The position numbers were made by a program, and so were the translations under genes. Below the pieces are notes generated by a model. It did no database searches. It worked only from the letters and a program-made list of their open reading frames with translations, and was not told the DNA's origin. A stretch of 50,993 nt of DNA from an uncultured Pelagibacteraceae bacterium (GTDB lineage: Bacteria > Pseudomonadota > Alphaproteobacteria > Pelagibacterales > Pelagibacteraceae), in contig CACOWD010000004.1 of NCBI GenBank assembly GCA_902630915.1, forward strand, positions 1 to 50,993, given 5' to 3'. Of this stretch, positions 17,345 through 25,152 are shown piece by piece (within the stretch, counting starts at the first letter, position 1; each line of letters begins with the position of its first letter).

Positions 17345-17373
17345 TTAATACAAGATTAAAAGTAGCCAATCAA
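17345..17373 (-). promoter_or_regulatory. Predicted sigma70 promoter of rnpB
   Basis: The minus strand has TTGATT (-35, 17373-17368), a 17-base spacer, and TATTAA (-10, 17350-17345), followed by 6 bases to the mature rnpB 5' G at 17338. The geometry is near ideal for a transcript starting at the mature end. The -35 overlaps the stop codon of the upstream amidase gene (17370-17372). Confidence 0.75.
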
Positions 17374-18104
17374 GTAAAATTGCTTTTTTTAGCTAAAATT
17401 AAGCTTATTTTTAGTGTTTTTTTATCAATTTTTCCCGATATTTTATTAGGCAAATACCTTCTCTGAAAAGCTTTAATGATTAATACGTCTTTATCGGCTC
17501 TTTTATTTACATTGAAGTACCTGTAGCCAATTTTAAAAAGATTTTTGAAGAAGAGTCTGTTGCTTTTTTGTTTGTTACTTGTGTCAATTTCTGGAAAGTT
17601 GCTCTTTTTTAACCTAACCCAATTTCCTATTTTAAAGTTACTTAATTTTTCCCAAGGAAATTTTTCTCCTGGATCGTTTTTTCTTAGAGGTGCGATGTCT
17701 GAATGCCCTAAAAAATTGCAAGCTCTTATTTTATATTTTTTTTTTATTTGTTTACAAAGTAATTTGAGGCTCTTTATTTGGTTATTTGGAAATCTCTCAT
17801 AACCAAAATTATGTCCCTTATTTACTAACTCAATTCCAATTGAATTTTTGTTTAAATTTGTAAATCTTTTCCATTTAGATTTTCCTGCATGCCAAGCTAT
17901 TTTATTTTCTTTAACTAATTGAATTATGTTTCCTTTTTTTCCAATTAAGTAATGGCAACTAACTTTTGAATTTTTGTCTTTAAGTCTTTTCAAAGATTCA
18001 ATTTCAGATTGCATTCCGGTGTAATGAATGATTACAAATTTAATCTCTGATTTTGAGCGGCTTTTTTTTGAGTGATTAGGCGAAAAATCTTGTATTTTTC
18101 TCAT
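17370..18104 (-). CDS. N-acetylmuramoyl-L-alanine amidase (Amidase_2 / AmiD-AmpD type)
   Basis: Zinc amidase that cuts the bond between MurNAc (or anhydroMurNAc) and L-Ala in peptidoglycan. The 244-residue protein has an Amidase_2 domain (about 20-160) with zinc ligands in FVIIHYTG and FLGHSDIAP, plus SCHYLIGKKG, AWHAGKS, NSIGIELVN and the RKNDPGEKFPW loop. A C-terminal peptidoglycan-binding-like helical stretch follows (about 180-235, ADKDVLIIKAFQRRYLP). The two-domain layout resembles AmiD more than AmpD. However, no signal peptide or lipobox is visible, so a cytoplasmic role in wall recycling is possible. Its 3' end contains the rnpB -35 element. Confidence 0.9.
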   Translation of the reverse strand: MRKIQDFSPNHSKKSRSKSEIKFVIIHYTGMQSEIESLKRLKDKNSKVSCHYLIGKKGNIIQLVKENKIAWHAGKSKWKRFTNLNKNSIGIELVNKGHNFGYERFPNNQIKSLKLLCKQIKKKYKIRACNFLGHSDIAPLRKNDPGEKFPWEKLSNFKIGNWVRLKKSNFPEIDTSNKQKSNRLFFKNLFKIGYRYFNVNKRADKDVLIIKAFQRRYLPNKISGKIDKKTLKISLILAKKSNFT

Positions 18105-18206
18105 ATTTTTATTGAATTTAGTCCAAATAATAACAAATTTAAAACTCTATTCCGCTAAGATAAATATAGTATATAAATTAAAATTATATATATAGCATAT
18201 ATTTGA

Positions 18207-18944
18207 ATGATAAAAAAAATTTTTACATTTGTTTGTACTTTAGCAGTGGTAATAAGTCTATCTTTTGAGGCTAGAGCTGCTAAGGAATGTTTTGAAGGCG
18301 TTAGTAGATCAGTTTTTAAATTTAATATGGCTTTTGATGATATGATTTTAGAACCTGTGGCTAAAGGTTATAATAAATTACCTGAGTCTCTAAAAAAAGG
18401 AACAAGTAACTTCACCTCTAATATAGCTATTCTGCTTTCAATACCTAATTCGCTTCTTCAAGGAAATATAAAACAAGTTGGACACTCATCAGGAAGCTTC
18501 TTAATAAATTCTACTTTTGGAATTTTAGGCCTTTTAAATCCTGCAGAAAAGCTAGGTTTGAAACCTCACAGAGAGGATGTCGGTCAAACTTTAGGTTCAT
18601 ACGGAATTGGTACTGGGTGCTATTTTGTACTTCCAATCTTTGGTCCTACAACAGCGCGAGACTCAATTGGTATGTTGGCAGATACATTTATTGATCCATT
18701 TGCTCATATCACTATTAGAGAAAAAGAATTATTAGGAATTTCAGGAAGTGATCTTGATTATTACTCAGTTAAAGGAACCTCAGCTATCGATTTTAGATCA
18801 GATAATATTACTAATTTTACAAGTTTAGAAAAGAATTCAATTGACCTCTACTCCTCTTTCAAAAGTATTTATTTACAAGATAGAGAAAATAAAATAAATA
18901 ATTCCATCAGCAATGAAGCGGACTGGGGAAATCTAGACAATTAA
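18207..18944 (+). CDS. mlaA: MlaA family outer-membrane lipid-asymmetry protein
   Basis: MlaA (VacJ) sits in the outer membrane and removes misplaced phospholipids from the outer leaflet, passing them to MlaC. The 245-residue protein has a signal peptide (about 1-24, ending EARA before AKECFEG), then the family core: RSVFKFNMAFDDMILEPVA, GNIKQVGHSSGSFLINSTFG, HREDVGQTLGSYGIG, GCYFVLPIFGPTTARDSIG and DTFIDPF. It lacks an evident lipobox: the cysteine at 27 is preceded by AAKE, not L-x-(A/G). It may therefore be non-lipidated, unlike E. coli MlaA. mlaC follows 4 bases after the stop. Confidence 0.93.
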   Translation: MIKKIFTFVCTLAVVISLSFEARAAKECFEGVSRSVFKFNMAFDDMILEPVAKGYNKLPESLKKGTSNFTSNIAILLSIPNSLLQGNIKQVGHSSGSFLINSTFGILGLLNPAEKLGLKPHREDVGQTLGSYGIGTGCYFVLPIFGPTTARDSIGMLADTFIDPFAHITIREKELLGISGSDLDYYSVKGTSAIDFRSDNITNFTSLEKNSIDLYSSFKSIYLQDRENKINNSISNEADWGNLDN

Positions 18945-18948
18945 CTAA

Positions 18949-19551
18949 ATGAAAGTGAATAAGTTTTGGATAATCATATTTCTATTTAATTTAGTTGTCT
19001 CTACTGCTGCTCAAGCTTATAGCACAAACCCTAAAGAATTTATTCAAGAACTAGTTAATGATGCTATTTCTCAGTTATCTAGTAAAAGTATCCAACAAGA
19101 AGAAAAAGTAAAGTTTATAGAAAATCTTGCGATTAATAATGTTGATGTAAAGGCATTGAGTTTATATACCTTGGGAGAGCTAAGAAAATCAACTGATAAA
19201 CAAAAACTCGAAAAGTACCAATTAGTCTTTGAAAAATATTTTTTAAAAAGTTTAACTTCGAGACTAACTGATTATTCTTCAAGTAATTTTTTAGTAATTG
19301 ATTCTGATCAAAAAAGTTCAAATTATACAATTGTTAATTCTAAGGTTGAGCCAACTAATGGTGATCCTGAAATTAAAATAGACTGGAGAGTTTACACAAA
19401 AAATCCAGATAAGCCATTAATCAGAGATTTGATAGTTGAAGGATTAAGTTTAGCTAGAACCCAAAAAGAGGAATTTAGTTCTATTTTGAACTCAAACAAT
19501 AATGACATTGATTTACTGATAAGTAAATTGGAAGAATTCGTCCAAAATTAG
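18949..19551 (+). CDS. mlaC: MlaC-like periplasmic phospholipid-binding protein
   Basis: Periplasmic shuttle of the Mla system that carries phospholipid between MlaA and the inner-membrane MlaFEDB complex. The 200-residue protein has a signal peptide (about 1-23, ending AAQA) and the Tgt2/MlaC fold. Consistent segments include ALSLYTLGELRKS, KYFLKSLTSRLTDY, and near the C-terminus KIDWRVYTKNPDKPLIRDLIVEGLSL, split here as WRVYTKN and IRDLIVEGLSLARTQKEEF. It forms an operon with mlaA. The transporter genes mlaE, mlaF and mlaD are not in this window. Its stop lies one base from the end of the convergent tRNA. Confidence 0.9.
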   Translation: MKVNKFWIIIFLFNLVVSTAAQAYSTNPKEFIQELVNDAISQLSSKSIQQEEKVKFIENLAINNVDVKALSLYTLGELRKSTDKQKLEKYQLVFEKYFLKSLTSRLTDYSSSNFLVIDSDQKSSNYTIVNSKVEPTNGDPEIKIDWRVYTKNPDKPLIRDLIVEGLSLARTQKEEFSSILNSNNNDIDLLISKLEEFVQN

Positions 19552-19552
19552 A

Positions 19553-19629
19553 TGGTGGGCCCGCCAGGACTCGAACCTGGGACCAATACATTATGAGTGT
19601 ACTGCTCTAACCAACTGAGCTACAGGCCC
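19553..19629 (-). tRNA. tRNA with CAU anticodon (tRNA-Met by anticodon; probably tRNA-Ile2)
   Basis: A complete cloverleaf lies on the minus strand. Acceptor stem GGGCCUG pairs with CGGGCCC (one U-G), the D arm contains AGCUCAGUUGGUUAGAGC, the anticodon stem is GUACA/UGUAU around loop CUCAUAA (anticodon CAU), the T arm is CCAGG-UUCGAGU-CCUGG, the discriminator is A, and CCA is encoded. The paired G1-C72 excludes initiator tRNA. The stretch ACUCAUAAU ending in UUGGUC resembles tRNA-Ile2, where lysidine at C34 changes decoding to AUA, more than elongator tRNA-Met. This is a judgement by eye. It lies 28 bases after rpoD on the same strand. Confidence 0.92.
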
Positions 19630-19657
19630 AAAAGCTATCTCTTTATATCACAAATTA

Positions 19658-21520
19658 TTATTTTTCGAGGAAACTTTTTAGTTGCTTGGATCTACTAGGG
19701 TGTTTCAATTTTCTTAAAGCTTTGGCTTCAATTTGTCTAATCCTTTCCCTTGTGACTGAAAACTGTAAACCCACCTCTTCTAAAGTATGGTCAGTATTCA
19801 TCCCAATTCCAAAACGCATTCTAAGAACTCTTTCCTCCCTAGGTGTTAACGAGGCCAAAATTTTAGTTGTTGATTCACTTAAATTAGATTGAATAGCTGT
19901 GTCTAAAGGTTGTAAAGCATTTTTATCCTCAATAAAATCTCCTAGACTGCTATCTTCCTCGTCACCAACTGGTGTTTCTAATGAAACAGGTTCTTTGGCA
20001 ATTTTTAAAACTTTTCTAACTTTTTCTAGAGGCATTGCTAATTTTTTAGCTAATTCCTCTGGTGTTGGCTCTCTTCCAAATTCACTCATTATTTGTCTTT
20101 GAGTTCTAACAATTTTATTTATTGTTTCAATCATGTGAACAGGAATTCTTATTGTTCTAGCTTGATCGGCTATAGATCTAGTTATTGCTTGTCTAATCCA
20201 CCAAGTCGCATATGTAGAGAATTTATAACCTCTTCTGTATTCAAATTTATCTACTGCTTTCATTAAACCGATATTACCTTCCTGAATAAGATCTAAAAAC
20301 TGTAAACCTCTGTTAGTATATTTTTTTGCAATTGAAATTACTAATCGAAGATTTGCTTCTACCATTTCTTTCTTAGCTATTCTCGACTCTCTCTCTCCTT
20401 TTTGGATTCTACTTACTAATTTTTTAAACTCCCCTACAGAAAGACCAATCTTCTTACTAAATTCAACTAATCTATCTCTAATTTCAGAGAAATCTTTTTT
20501 AAATTTTTTAAAAAATGCTCTCCAAGCAACATTTTCTTTTAAAAAAGTCTCAAACTTTGGATTTATCTCATTGCCTATATAATATTTCAAAAATTCCTCT
20601 CTAGAAATTTTATTTTCTGTGGCTAGTCGTAACAAAACTCCCTCAAGGGATACAATTTTTTTATTTTCTTTATAATGTGCTTGAACTAACTCCTCAACAA
20701 TGTGAGGGGCTAGCTGAAGATTTTTAAAATTATCAACTAAAATTTCTTGTATCTTTTTGAAGTTTTTGTTTTTGGAAACTGATAAATCTTTTGAATTAAG
20801 AATACATTCTAGTTTCTCAATTTGATATTTCTTTAGCTTTGAATAGTTCTTATTTAAAGAAATTAATATGTTTATAATCTTTGGTTTAATTTCCTCTTCC
20901 ATTTTAGCTAGGGAAACATTAAATTCGTCGTCTTCCTCGTTAGATGATCCCTCTAGCTGTTTTTTTTCATCCTCTTTTTTTTCTTTTTCTGGCTTTGATT
21001 TTTTTTTGATATCTATTTCCTCATCATCATCTTGGGCCTCAAAATCTTCATAAGTTGAATCAATGTCAATTATATCTCTCACCATCAATTGATTATTTTC
21101 AATCTGCTCTCTCCACTCAAATATTTTTTTTCCAACTATTGGGCTTTGTGTAAGAGCATTAATCATTACATCTTTACCTGCTTCAATTCTTTTTGCTATA
21201 GCTATTTCACCCTCACGAGATAAAAGTTCAACTCCACCCATTTCTCGAAGATACATTCTAATCGGATCATCACTCTTGTCCGAGCTCTTTTCTTCACTTG
21301 TGGTAGTTAGTTCTTTTTTCTTATTAGATTGAAATTGAGATTTTTTCTCAACAAGAGTTATTTTTTCATCTACAAGAATTATTAGAGCCTTATCTATATT
21401 TTCAACAGTGCTATTTCTTTTTCCTAAAGATTTACCTAATTCCTCGTAAGTTATGAAACCTCGATGCTTACCTTTATCTAAAAGTCTTTCAAAGGATTTT
21501 GTAATAATTTTACTAACCAT
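19658..21520 (-). CDS. rpoD: RNA polymerase primary sigma factor sigma70
   Basis: Housekeeping sigma factor, 620 residues. Region 1.1 is at the N-terminus ([16 protein letters not shown]). Region 1.2 is [22 protein letters not shown] non-conserved region with a strongly charged insert (about 155-205, [19 protein letters not shown]) follows. Regions 2-3 include [19 protein letters not shown] and [17 protein letters not shown]. Region 4.2 has the helix-turn-helix [20 protein letters not shown]. The promoter-recognition segments are fully conserved. It follows dnaG with a 53-base gap, as in the macromolecular-synthesis operon of many proteobacteria. Confidence 0.98.
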   Translation of the reverse strand: MVSKIITKSFERLLDKGKHRGFITYEELGKSLGKRNSTVENIDKALIILVDEKITLVEKKSQFQSNKKKELTTTSEEKSSDKSDDPIRMYLREMGGVELLSREGEIAIAKRIEAGKDVMINALTQSPIVGKKIFEWREQIENNQLMVRDIIDIDSTYEDFEAQDDDEEIDIKKKSKPEKEKKEDEKKQLEGSSNEEDDEFNVSLAKMEEEIKPKIINILISLNKNYSKLKKYQIEKLECILNSKDLSVSKNKNFKKIQEILVDNFKNLQLAPHIVEELVQAHYKENKKIVSLEGVLLRLATENKISREEFLKYYIGNEINPKFETFLKENVAWRAFFKKFKKDFSEIRDRLVEFSKKIGLSVGEFKKLVSRIQKGERESRIAKKEMVEANLRLVISIAKKYTNRGLQFLDLIQEGNIGLMKAVDKFEYRRGYKFSTYATWWIRQAITRSIADQARTIRIPVHMIETINKIVRTQRQIMSEFGREPTPEELAKKLAMPLEKVRKVLKIAKEPVSLETPVGDEEDSSLGDFIEDKNALQPLDTAIQSNLSESTTKILASLTPREERVLRMRFGIGMNTDHTLEEVGLQFSVTRERIRQIEAKALRKLKHPSRSKQLKSFLEK

Positions 21521-21573
21521 AATTGAATTGAAAGTTATATATAATATCTAAGTTAAAAAAATCTATACTTTTT

Positions 21574-23361
21574 TTAATCCCTATTTAACTGACTTTTAAG
21601 CTTAATGAGCTCTGAATAAGAGCTTTCATCCAGATTATTAATTAATTTTTTCTCAAGATTCTCAATTTTTTTTAAATTATTTTGTTCCTTTAAATCTAAA
21701 ATCAACTCATCTAAAAGTTCTATTATTTCGTTTTCGCTTTTATCTTGAATTATCAATTGAATATTTGAATTTTCTTTTATCTCTTCCACAAGTTTTTCAA
21801 AGCCACTGTTAATTTCTGACTGAATCTTTTTTTTGTCATAACCTTCTGAATGTAAGGATATTATTGTATTTTTTAAACTTTCATTTTTTGGAGAAATAAA
21901 CTCAATACTTTTAAGATCATTTATTTTTTCAGCAGCTATCCTAAAAAAGTTTAAAATTATAAATAAGATAGAAAACTCAATAATTTGTACTTTGGATAAA
22001 TTTTTTCTTTTGTTATGTAAAATTTGAGTCTCTTTCAAAATTTTAAAGTTTTTCTTTTTAGAAAAGTTATTAAATCGAGATCTAGATTTTGAAGCTTGAA
22101 TTGGGGTTAAGTTGCTTATTTTATCTAAAAAATTTTCAACCACATGTTTTTTTAAAACATTGTCTTTAACCGAGTATGCGATTTTTTTAATTTCTTTTTC
22201 AAAATTCGAGATTTCAAAAGGACTATTTATATTTATTTTACTTAGTTGATAGTTCCAAATGAAGGATTGAATTATTTCTTTATCTTTTAATAAACTAATT
22301 AAACCTTGTTTTCCATTTGCTTTAACAAAGTCGTCAGGATCTTTTCCTTCAGGCATTATAGAAAAATAAATTTTATTTTTTTCATTAATGAATGGAAAAA
22401 GCCTTTCAGCAATCCTGTAAGCAGCTTTTTTTCCACTTTCATCACCATCTAAACATATTATTGGATTAGAAAAAAATTTCCAAATCAAGTCAATTTGTCT
22501 TTCTGTCAAGGCAGTGCCTGAATTTGCAATAACATTTTTTACTCCTGAAGAATAAACACTAATCACATCCATATAACCTTCTACTAACAAGACTTCATTC
22601 GTATCAACTCGACAATCTTTCGCTTTATCAAGATTAAAAATCGTACTACCTTTTTTATAAAATTCTGTCTCGGGAGAATTTATATATTTTGCAAGTTTTG
22701 TGTCCTTAATTATCCTACCTCCAAATGCTATGGTATCACCAGAAATATTGTTAATTGGAAAAATTATTCTTGAATTAAATCTGTCTACAAATTTACCTGT
22801 CTTTTCGTTTTTATAGTACAAACCGGTTTGATTAATTTCTTCCTCTGAAAAATTTTTTAATAATTCATGGAAAAAATTGTTTCTCCAAGGAACAAATCCT
22901 AATTTAAATTCCTCAATTATCTTTTTATTTAAACCTCTGTTTTTTAAATATTCGAAAGCTTCGTTATTATTTGAATTAAATAACTGTTGAGCAAAGTAAT
23001 TTGAATATTCTTTTAAAATATTTTTGTAAGTGCGAAATCTTAGATCTTTTTTTTTATCAAAATTTGAAAAACGATATGGTTGCATACCAGCTTCAGCTGC
23101 TAAAATTTTTACCACTTCTCCAAATCCCATAGATTTAGTTTTCATTAAAAAATCGAATATGTTTCCATGTTCACCAGTGCTAAAGCAATGGTAAAACTCT
23201 TTCTCATCACTCACAGTAAAAGATGGAGTTTTCTCATTTTTGAAAGGTGACAAACCTATAAATTCTTTTCCTCTTTTTTTTAGTTGAACAGTTTTTCCAA
23301 CGACTTGGGAAACTTTTAATCTTAGTCTAATTTCATCCAGGTACTCTTTTGGATATTTCAT
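21574..23361 (-). CDS. dnaG: DNA primase with degenerate zinc-binding motif
   Basis: Makes RNA primers for replication. The 595-residue protein has an N-terminal zinc-finger-fold domain, the primase core and TOPRIM domain (about 255-345; VEGYMDVISVYSSG, CLDGDESGKKAA with the acidic metal ligands), and a C-terminal helicase-interaction region. In the zinc domain the CHC2 ligands are mostly gone. GLSPFKNEKTPSF (residues 36-48) replaces the usual GLCPFHNEKTPSF, and YHCFSTGEHG (57-66) replaces YHCFGCGAHG, leaving only Cys59. The fold-defining residues around them are retained. It is transcribed with yqeY (2-base gap) and rpoD. Confidence 0.97.
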   Translation of the reverse strand: MKYPKEYLDEIRLRLKVSQVVGKTVQLKKRGKEFIGLSPFKNEKTPSFTVSDEKEFYHCFSTGEHGNIFDFLMKTKSMGFGEVVKILAAEAGMQPYRFSNFDKKKDLRFRTYKNILKEYSNYFAQQLFNSNNNEAFEYLKNRGLNKKIIEEFKLGFVPWRNNFFHELLKNFSEEEINQTGLYYKNEKTGKFVDRFNSRIIFPINNISGDTIAFGGRIIKDTKLAKYINSPETEFYKKGSTIFNLDKAKDCRVDTNEVLLVEGYMDVISVYSSGVKNVIANSGTALTERQIDLIWKFFSNPIICLDGDESGKKAAYRIAERLFPFINEKNKIYFSIMPEGKDPDDFVKANGKQGLISLLKDKEIIQSFIWNYQLSKININSPFEISNFEKEIKKIAYSVKDNVLKKHVVENFLDKISNLTPIQASKSRSRFNNFSKKKNFKILKETQILHNKRKNLSKVQIIEFSILFIILNFFRIAAEKINDLKSIEFISPKNESLKNTIISLHSEGYDKKKIQSEINSGFEKLVEEIKENSNIQLIIQDKSENEIIELLDELILDLKEQNNLKKIENLEKKLINNLDESSYSELIKLKSQLNRD

Positions 23362-23363
23362 TT

Positions 23364-23819
23364 TTAATTCAAAAGTCCTTTCAAAATTAAGCTTACTTTT
23401 GAAAAATCTAAAGAGTCTGCATATTTTGATTTTAAAACTCCCATAATTTTTCCCATGTCTCTCATAGAAGTAGCGCCAACAGACTTAATCGTCTCCTCAC
23501 AAATTTTTTTTGTTTCGTCTTCGTTTAGTTGCTTTGGTAAAAAAGAGTTTATTACTTTAATTTCTTTTTTTTCATTTTCTAAAAGCTCTTTGCGACCAGC
23601 TTTTTCATAAACCTCACAAGACTCATTCCTTTGTTTTACCATTTTTTTTAACAATGAAATAATGTCACTATCTTTAATTTCTTTTTGGTCTTTTGACCGA
23701 GCAGCAATTTCGGCGTCTTTAATAGCTGAAACAATGAGCCTTAATGTTGGATAAGTGTTTTTATCTTTGGCTTTTAAAGCTTGATTAAGCTTATCGTCTA
23801 TTTGTTTTTTTAGAGACAT
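23364..23819 (-). CDS. yqeY: GatB/YqeY domain protein
   Basis: A 151-residue protein homologous to the C-terminal tail domain of GatB, the Asp/Glu-tRNA amidotransferase subunit. Its cellular role is not well defined. Family segments are NTYPTLRLIVSAIKDAEI, VKQRNESCEVYEKAGRKEL (conserved RxES), INSFLPKQL and MGKIMGVLKSKYAD. ATG at 23819 (MSLKKQIDDKL) is preferred over an upstream start at 23843 because it matches the family's usual start. The gene precedes dnaG and rpoD, an arrangement common in alphaproteobacteria, where rpsU is absent from the block. It diverges from carA. Confidence 0.92.
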   Translation of the reverse strand: MSLKKQIDDKLNQALKAKDKNTYPTLRLIVSAIKDAEIAARSKDQKEIKDSDIISLLKKMVKQRNESCEVYEKAGRKELLENEKKEIKVINSFLPKQLNEDETKKICEETIKSVGATSMRDMGKIMGVLKSKYADSLDFSKVSLILKGLLN

Positions 23820-23872
23820 ATTTTGATTTTTTATTTTAATCACAATTCTAATACAAAATAAAAAGAACTTTC

Positions 23873-23901
23873 TTGACGATTTTGTTTCTATTTCATATGT
23901 T
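23873..23901 (+). promoter_or_regulatory. Possible sigma70 promoter of carAB
   Basis: TTGACG (23873-23878) and TATGTT (23896-23901) are separated by 17 bases, about 43 bases before the carA TTG start. The -35 is good and the -10 matches four of six consensus positions. It lies in the 124-base divergent gap between yqeY and carA. No attenuator hairpin or PyrR site was recognised. Confidence 0.5.
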
Positions 23902-23943
23902 GCGCAAAATCATGTTTATAAGTTTTTTACTTTAACTCATGAG

Positions 23944-25152
23944 TTGTATTTGAATAAGAAAAGTCAAAATATAAACTCTTCCAAAAATCTTAAAAGGATC
24001 GAATCAACAGCTATTTTAGTTCTCCAAAACGGTAAGTTTTTTAAAGGTATAGGATTAGGTTACGATGGTACTGCAACTGGAGAGGTCTGTTTTAATACTT
24101 CAATTACCGGTTACCAAGAAATAATTTCTGATCCTTCATATGCTGATCAAATAATTAATTTCACATTTCCACACGTTGGCAATGTTGGAACTAATAAAGA
24201 GGACCACGAATCTGATAAGATTTGGACTAAAGGAGTAATAATAAACACGGAAATAACTTATCCATCCAATTACAGATCTTTAAAACACTTAGATCAATGG
24301 TTAAAAAAGAATAAGATAGTTGGAATTACTGGAATTGATACTAGAAATTTAACAAATTTCATAAGAGATAGAGGCGCTCCTAAGGGAACGATATCCTTTT
24401 ACAACAATAATAAATTAAATATAAAAAAACTCGTTAAAATAACAAATCATTGGAGTGGTCTTAAAAACTTAGACTTAGCAAAAAAAGTTTCTACTAAGAA
24501 AAATTATTTATGGCAAGATTATAAAACCTGGAAAAAAGAAAATGGATATTTAAAAAATAAAAAAAAAATATTGCATGTAGTTGCAATTGACTATGGAATT
24601 AAGAAAAATATTTTAAGATATTTTTCAGATTTTAATTGTAAAGTTACAATCGTACCATGCATGACAAGTGCAAAAGATATTCTTAAACTGAACCCTAATG
24701 GGATATTTTTATCAAATGGGCCTGGGGATCCTGCGGCAACTGGAAAATATGCTATACCAACAATTCAAGAATTAATTAAAAAAAAGTTACCATTATTTGG
24801 AATTTGTTTAGGTCATCAAATACTAGCTTTAGCGCTTGGTGCTAAGACAAAAAAAATGAAATTAGGGCATAGAGGATCTAACCATCCTGTTAAAAATTTA
24901 ATTGAGGGCAATGTTGAAATCACAAGTCAAAATCACGGATTTGAAGTAGTAAAAAAAGGTTTGCCTAAATATATAAGAGTTACTCACCAGTCTTTATTTG
25001 ATAACAGTATTGAAGGTATAGAATTAAAAAATAAACCTGTTTTCTCAGTTCAATATCATCCAGAGTCCAACCCTGGTCCTCAAGATAGCGTTTATTTATT
25101 TGAAAAATTTGTAAAAAGTATGAAAAAAAATGCCAAAAAGAAAAGATATTAG
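23944..25152 (+). CDS. carA: Carbamoyl-phosphate synthase small (glutaminase) subunit
   Basis: Hydrolyses glutamine and feeds ammonia to CarB for carbamoyl phosphate, the precursor of pyrimidines and arginine. The 402-residue protein has an N-terminal CPSase small-chain domain ([48 protein letters not shown]) and a C-terminal class I glutaminase with nucleophile motif [16 protein letters not shown] and catalytic His-Glu in [10 protein letters not shown]. The start is non-ATG: TTG at 23944 or 23950. A nearby ATG at 23939 is out of frame and meets a stop after four codons. The 3' end overlaps carB by 23 bases. Confidence 0.96.
   Translation: MYLNKKSQNINSSKNLKRIESTAILVLQNGKFFKGIGLGYDGTATGEVCFNTSITGYQEIISDPSYADQIINFTFPHVGNVGTNKEDHESDKIWTKGVIINTEITYPSNYRSLKHLDQWLKKNKIVGITGIDTRNLTNFIRDRGAPKGTISFYNNNKLNIKKLVKITNHWSGLKNLDLAKKVSTKKNYLWQDYKTWKKENGYLKNKKKILHVVAIDYGIKKNILRYFSDFNCKVTIVPCMTSAKDILKLNPNGIFLSNGPGDPAATGKYAIPTIQELIKKKLPLFGICLGHQILALALGAKTKKMKLGHRGSNHPVKNLIEGNVEITSQNHGFEVVKKGLPKYIRVTHQSLFDNSIEGIELKNKPVFSVQYHPESNPGPQDSVYLFEKFVKSMKKNAKKKRY

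Noticed and set aside
18150..18206. Alternating AT stretch (TATATATAGCATATAT) before mlaA as a possible operator or hairpin
   Set aside because: Such stretches are expected in AT-rich intergenic DNA; no consistent promoter spacing or dyad with GC pairs was found.
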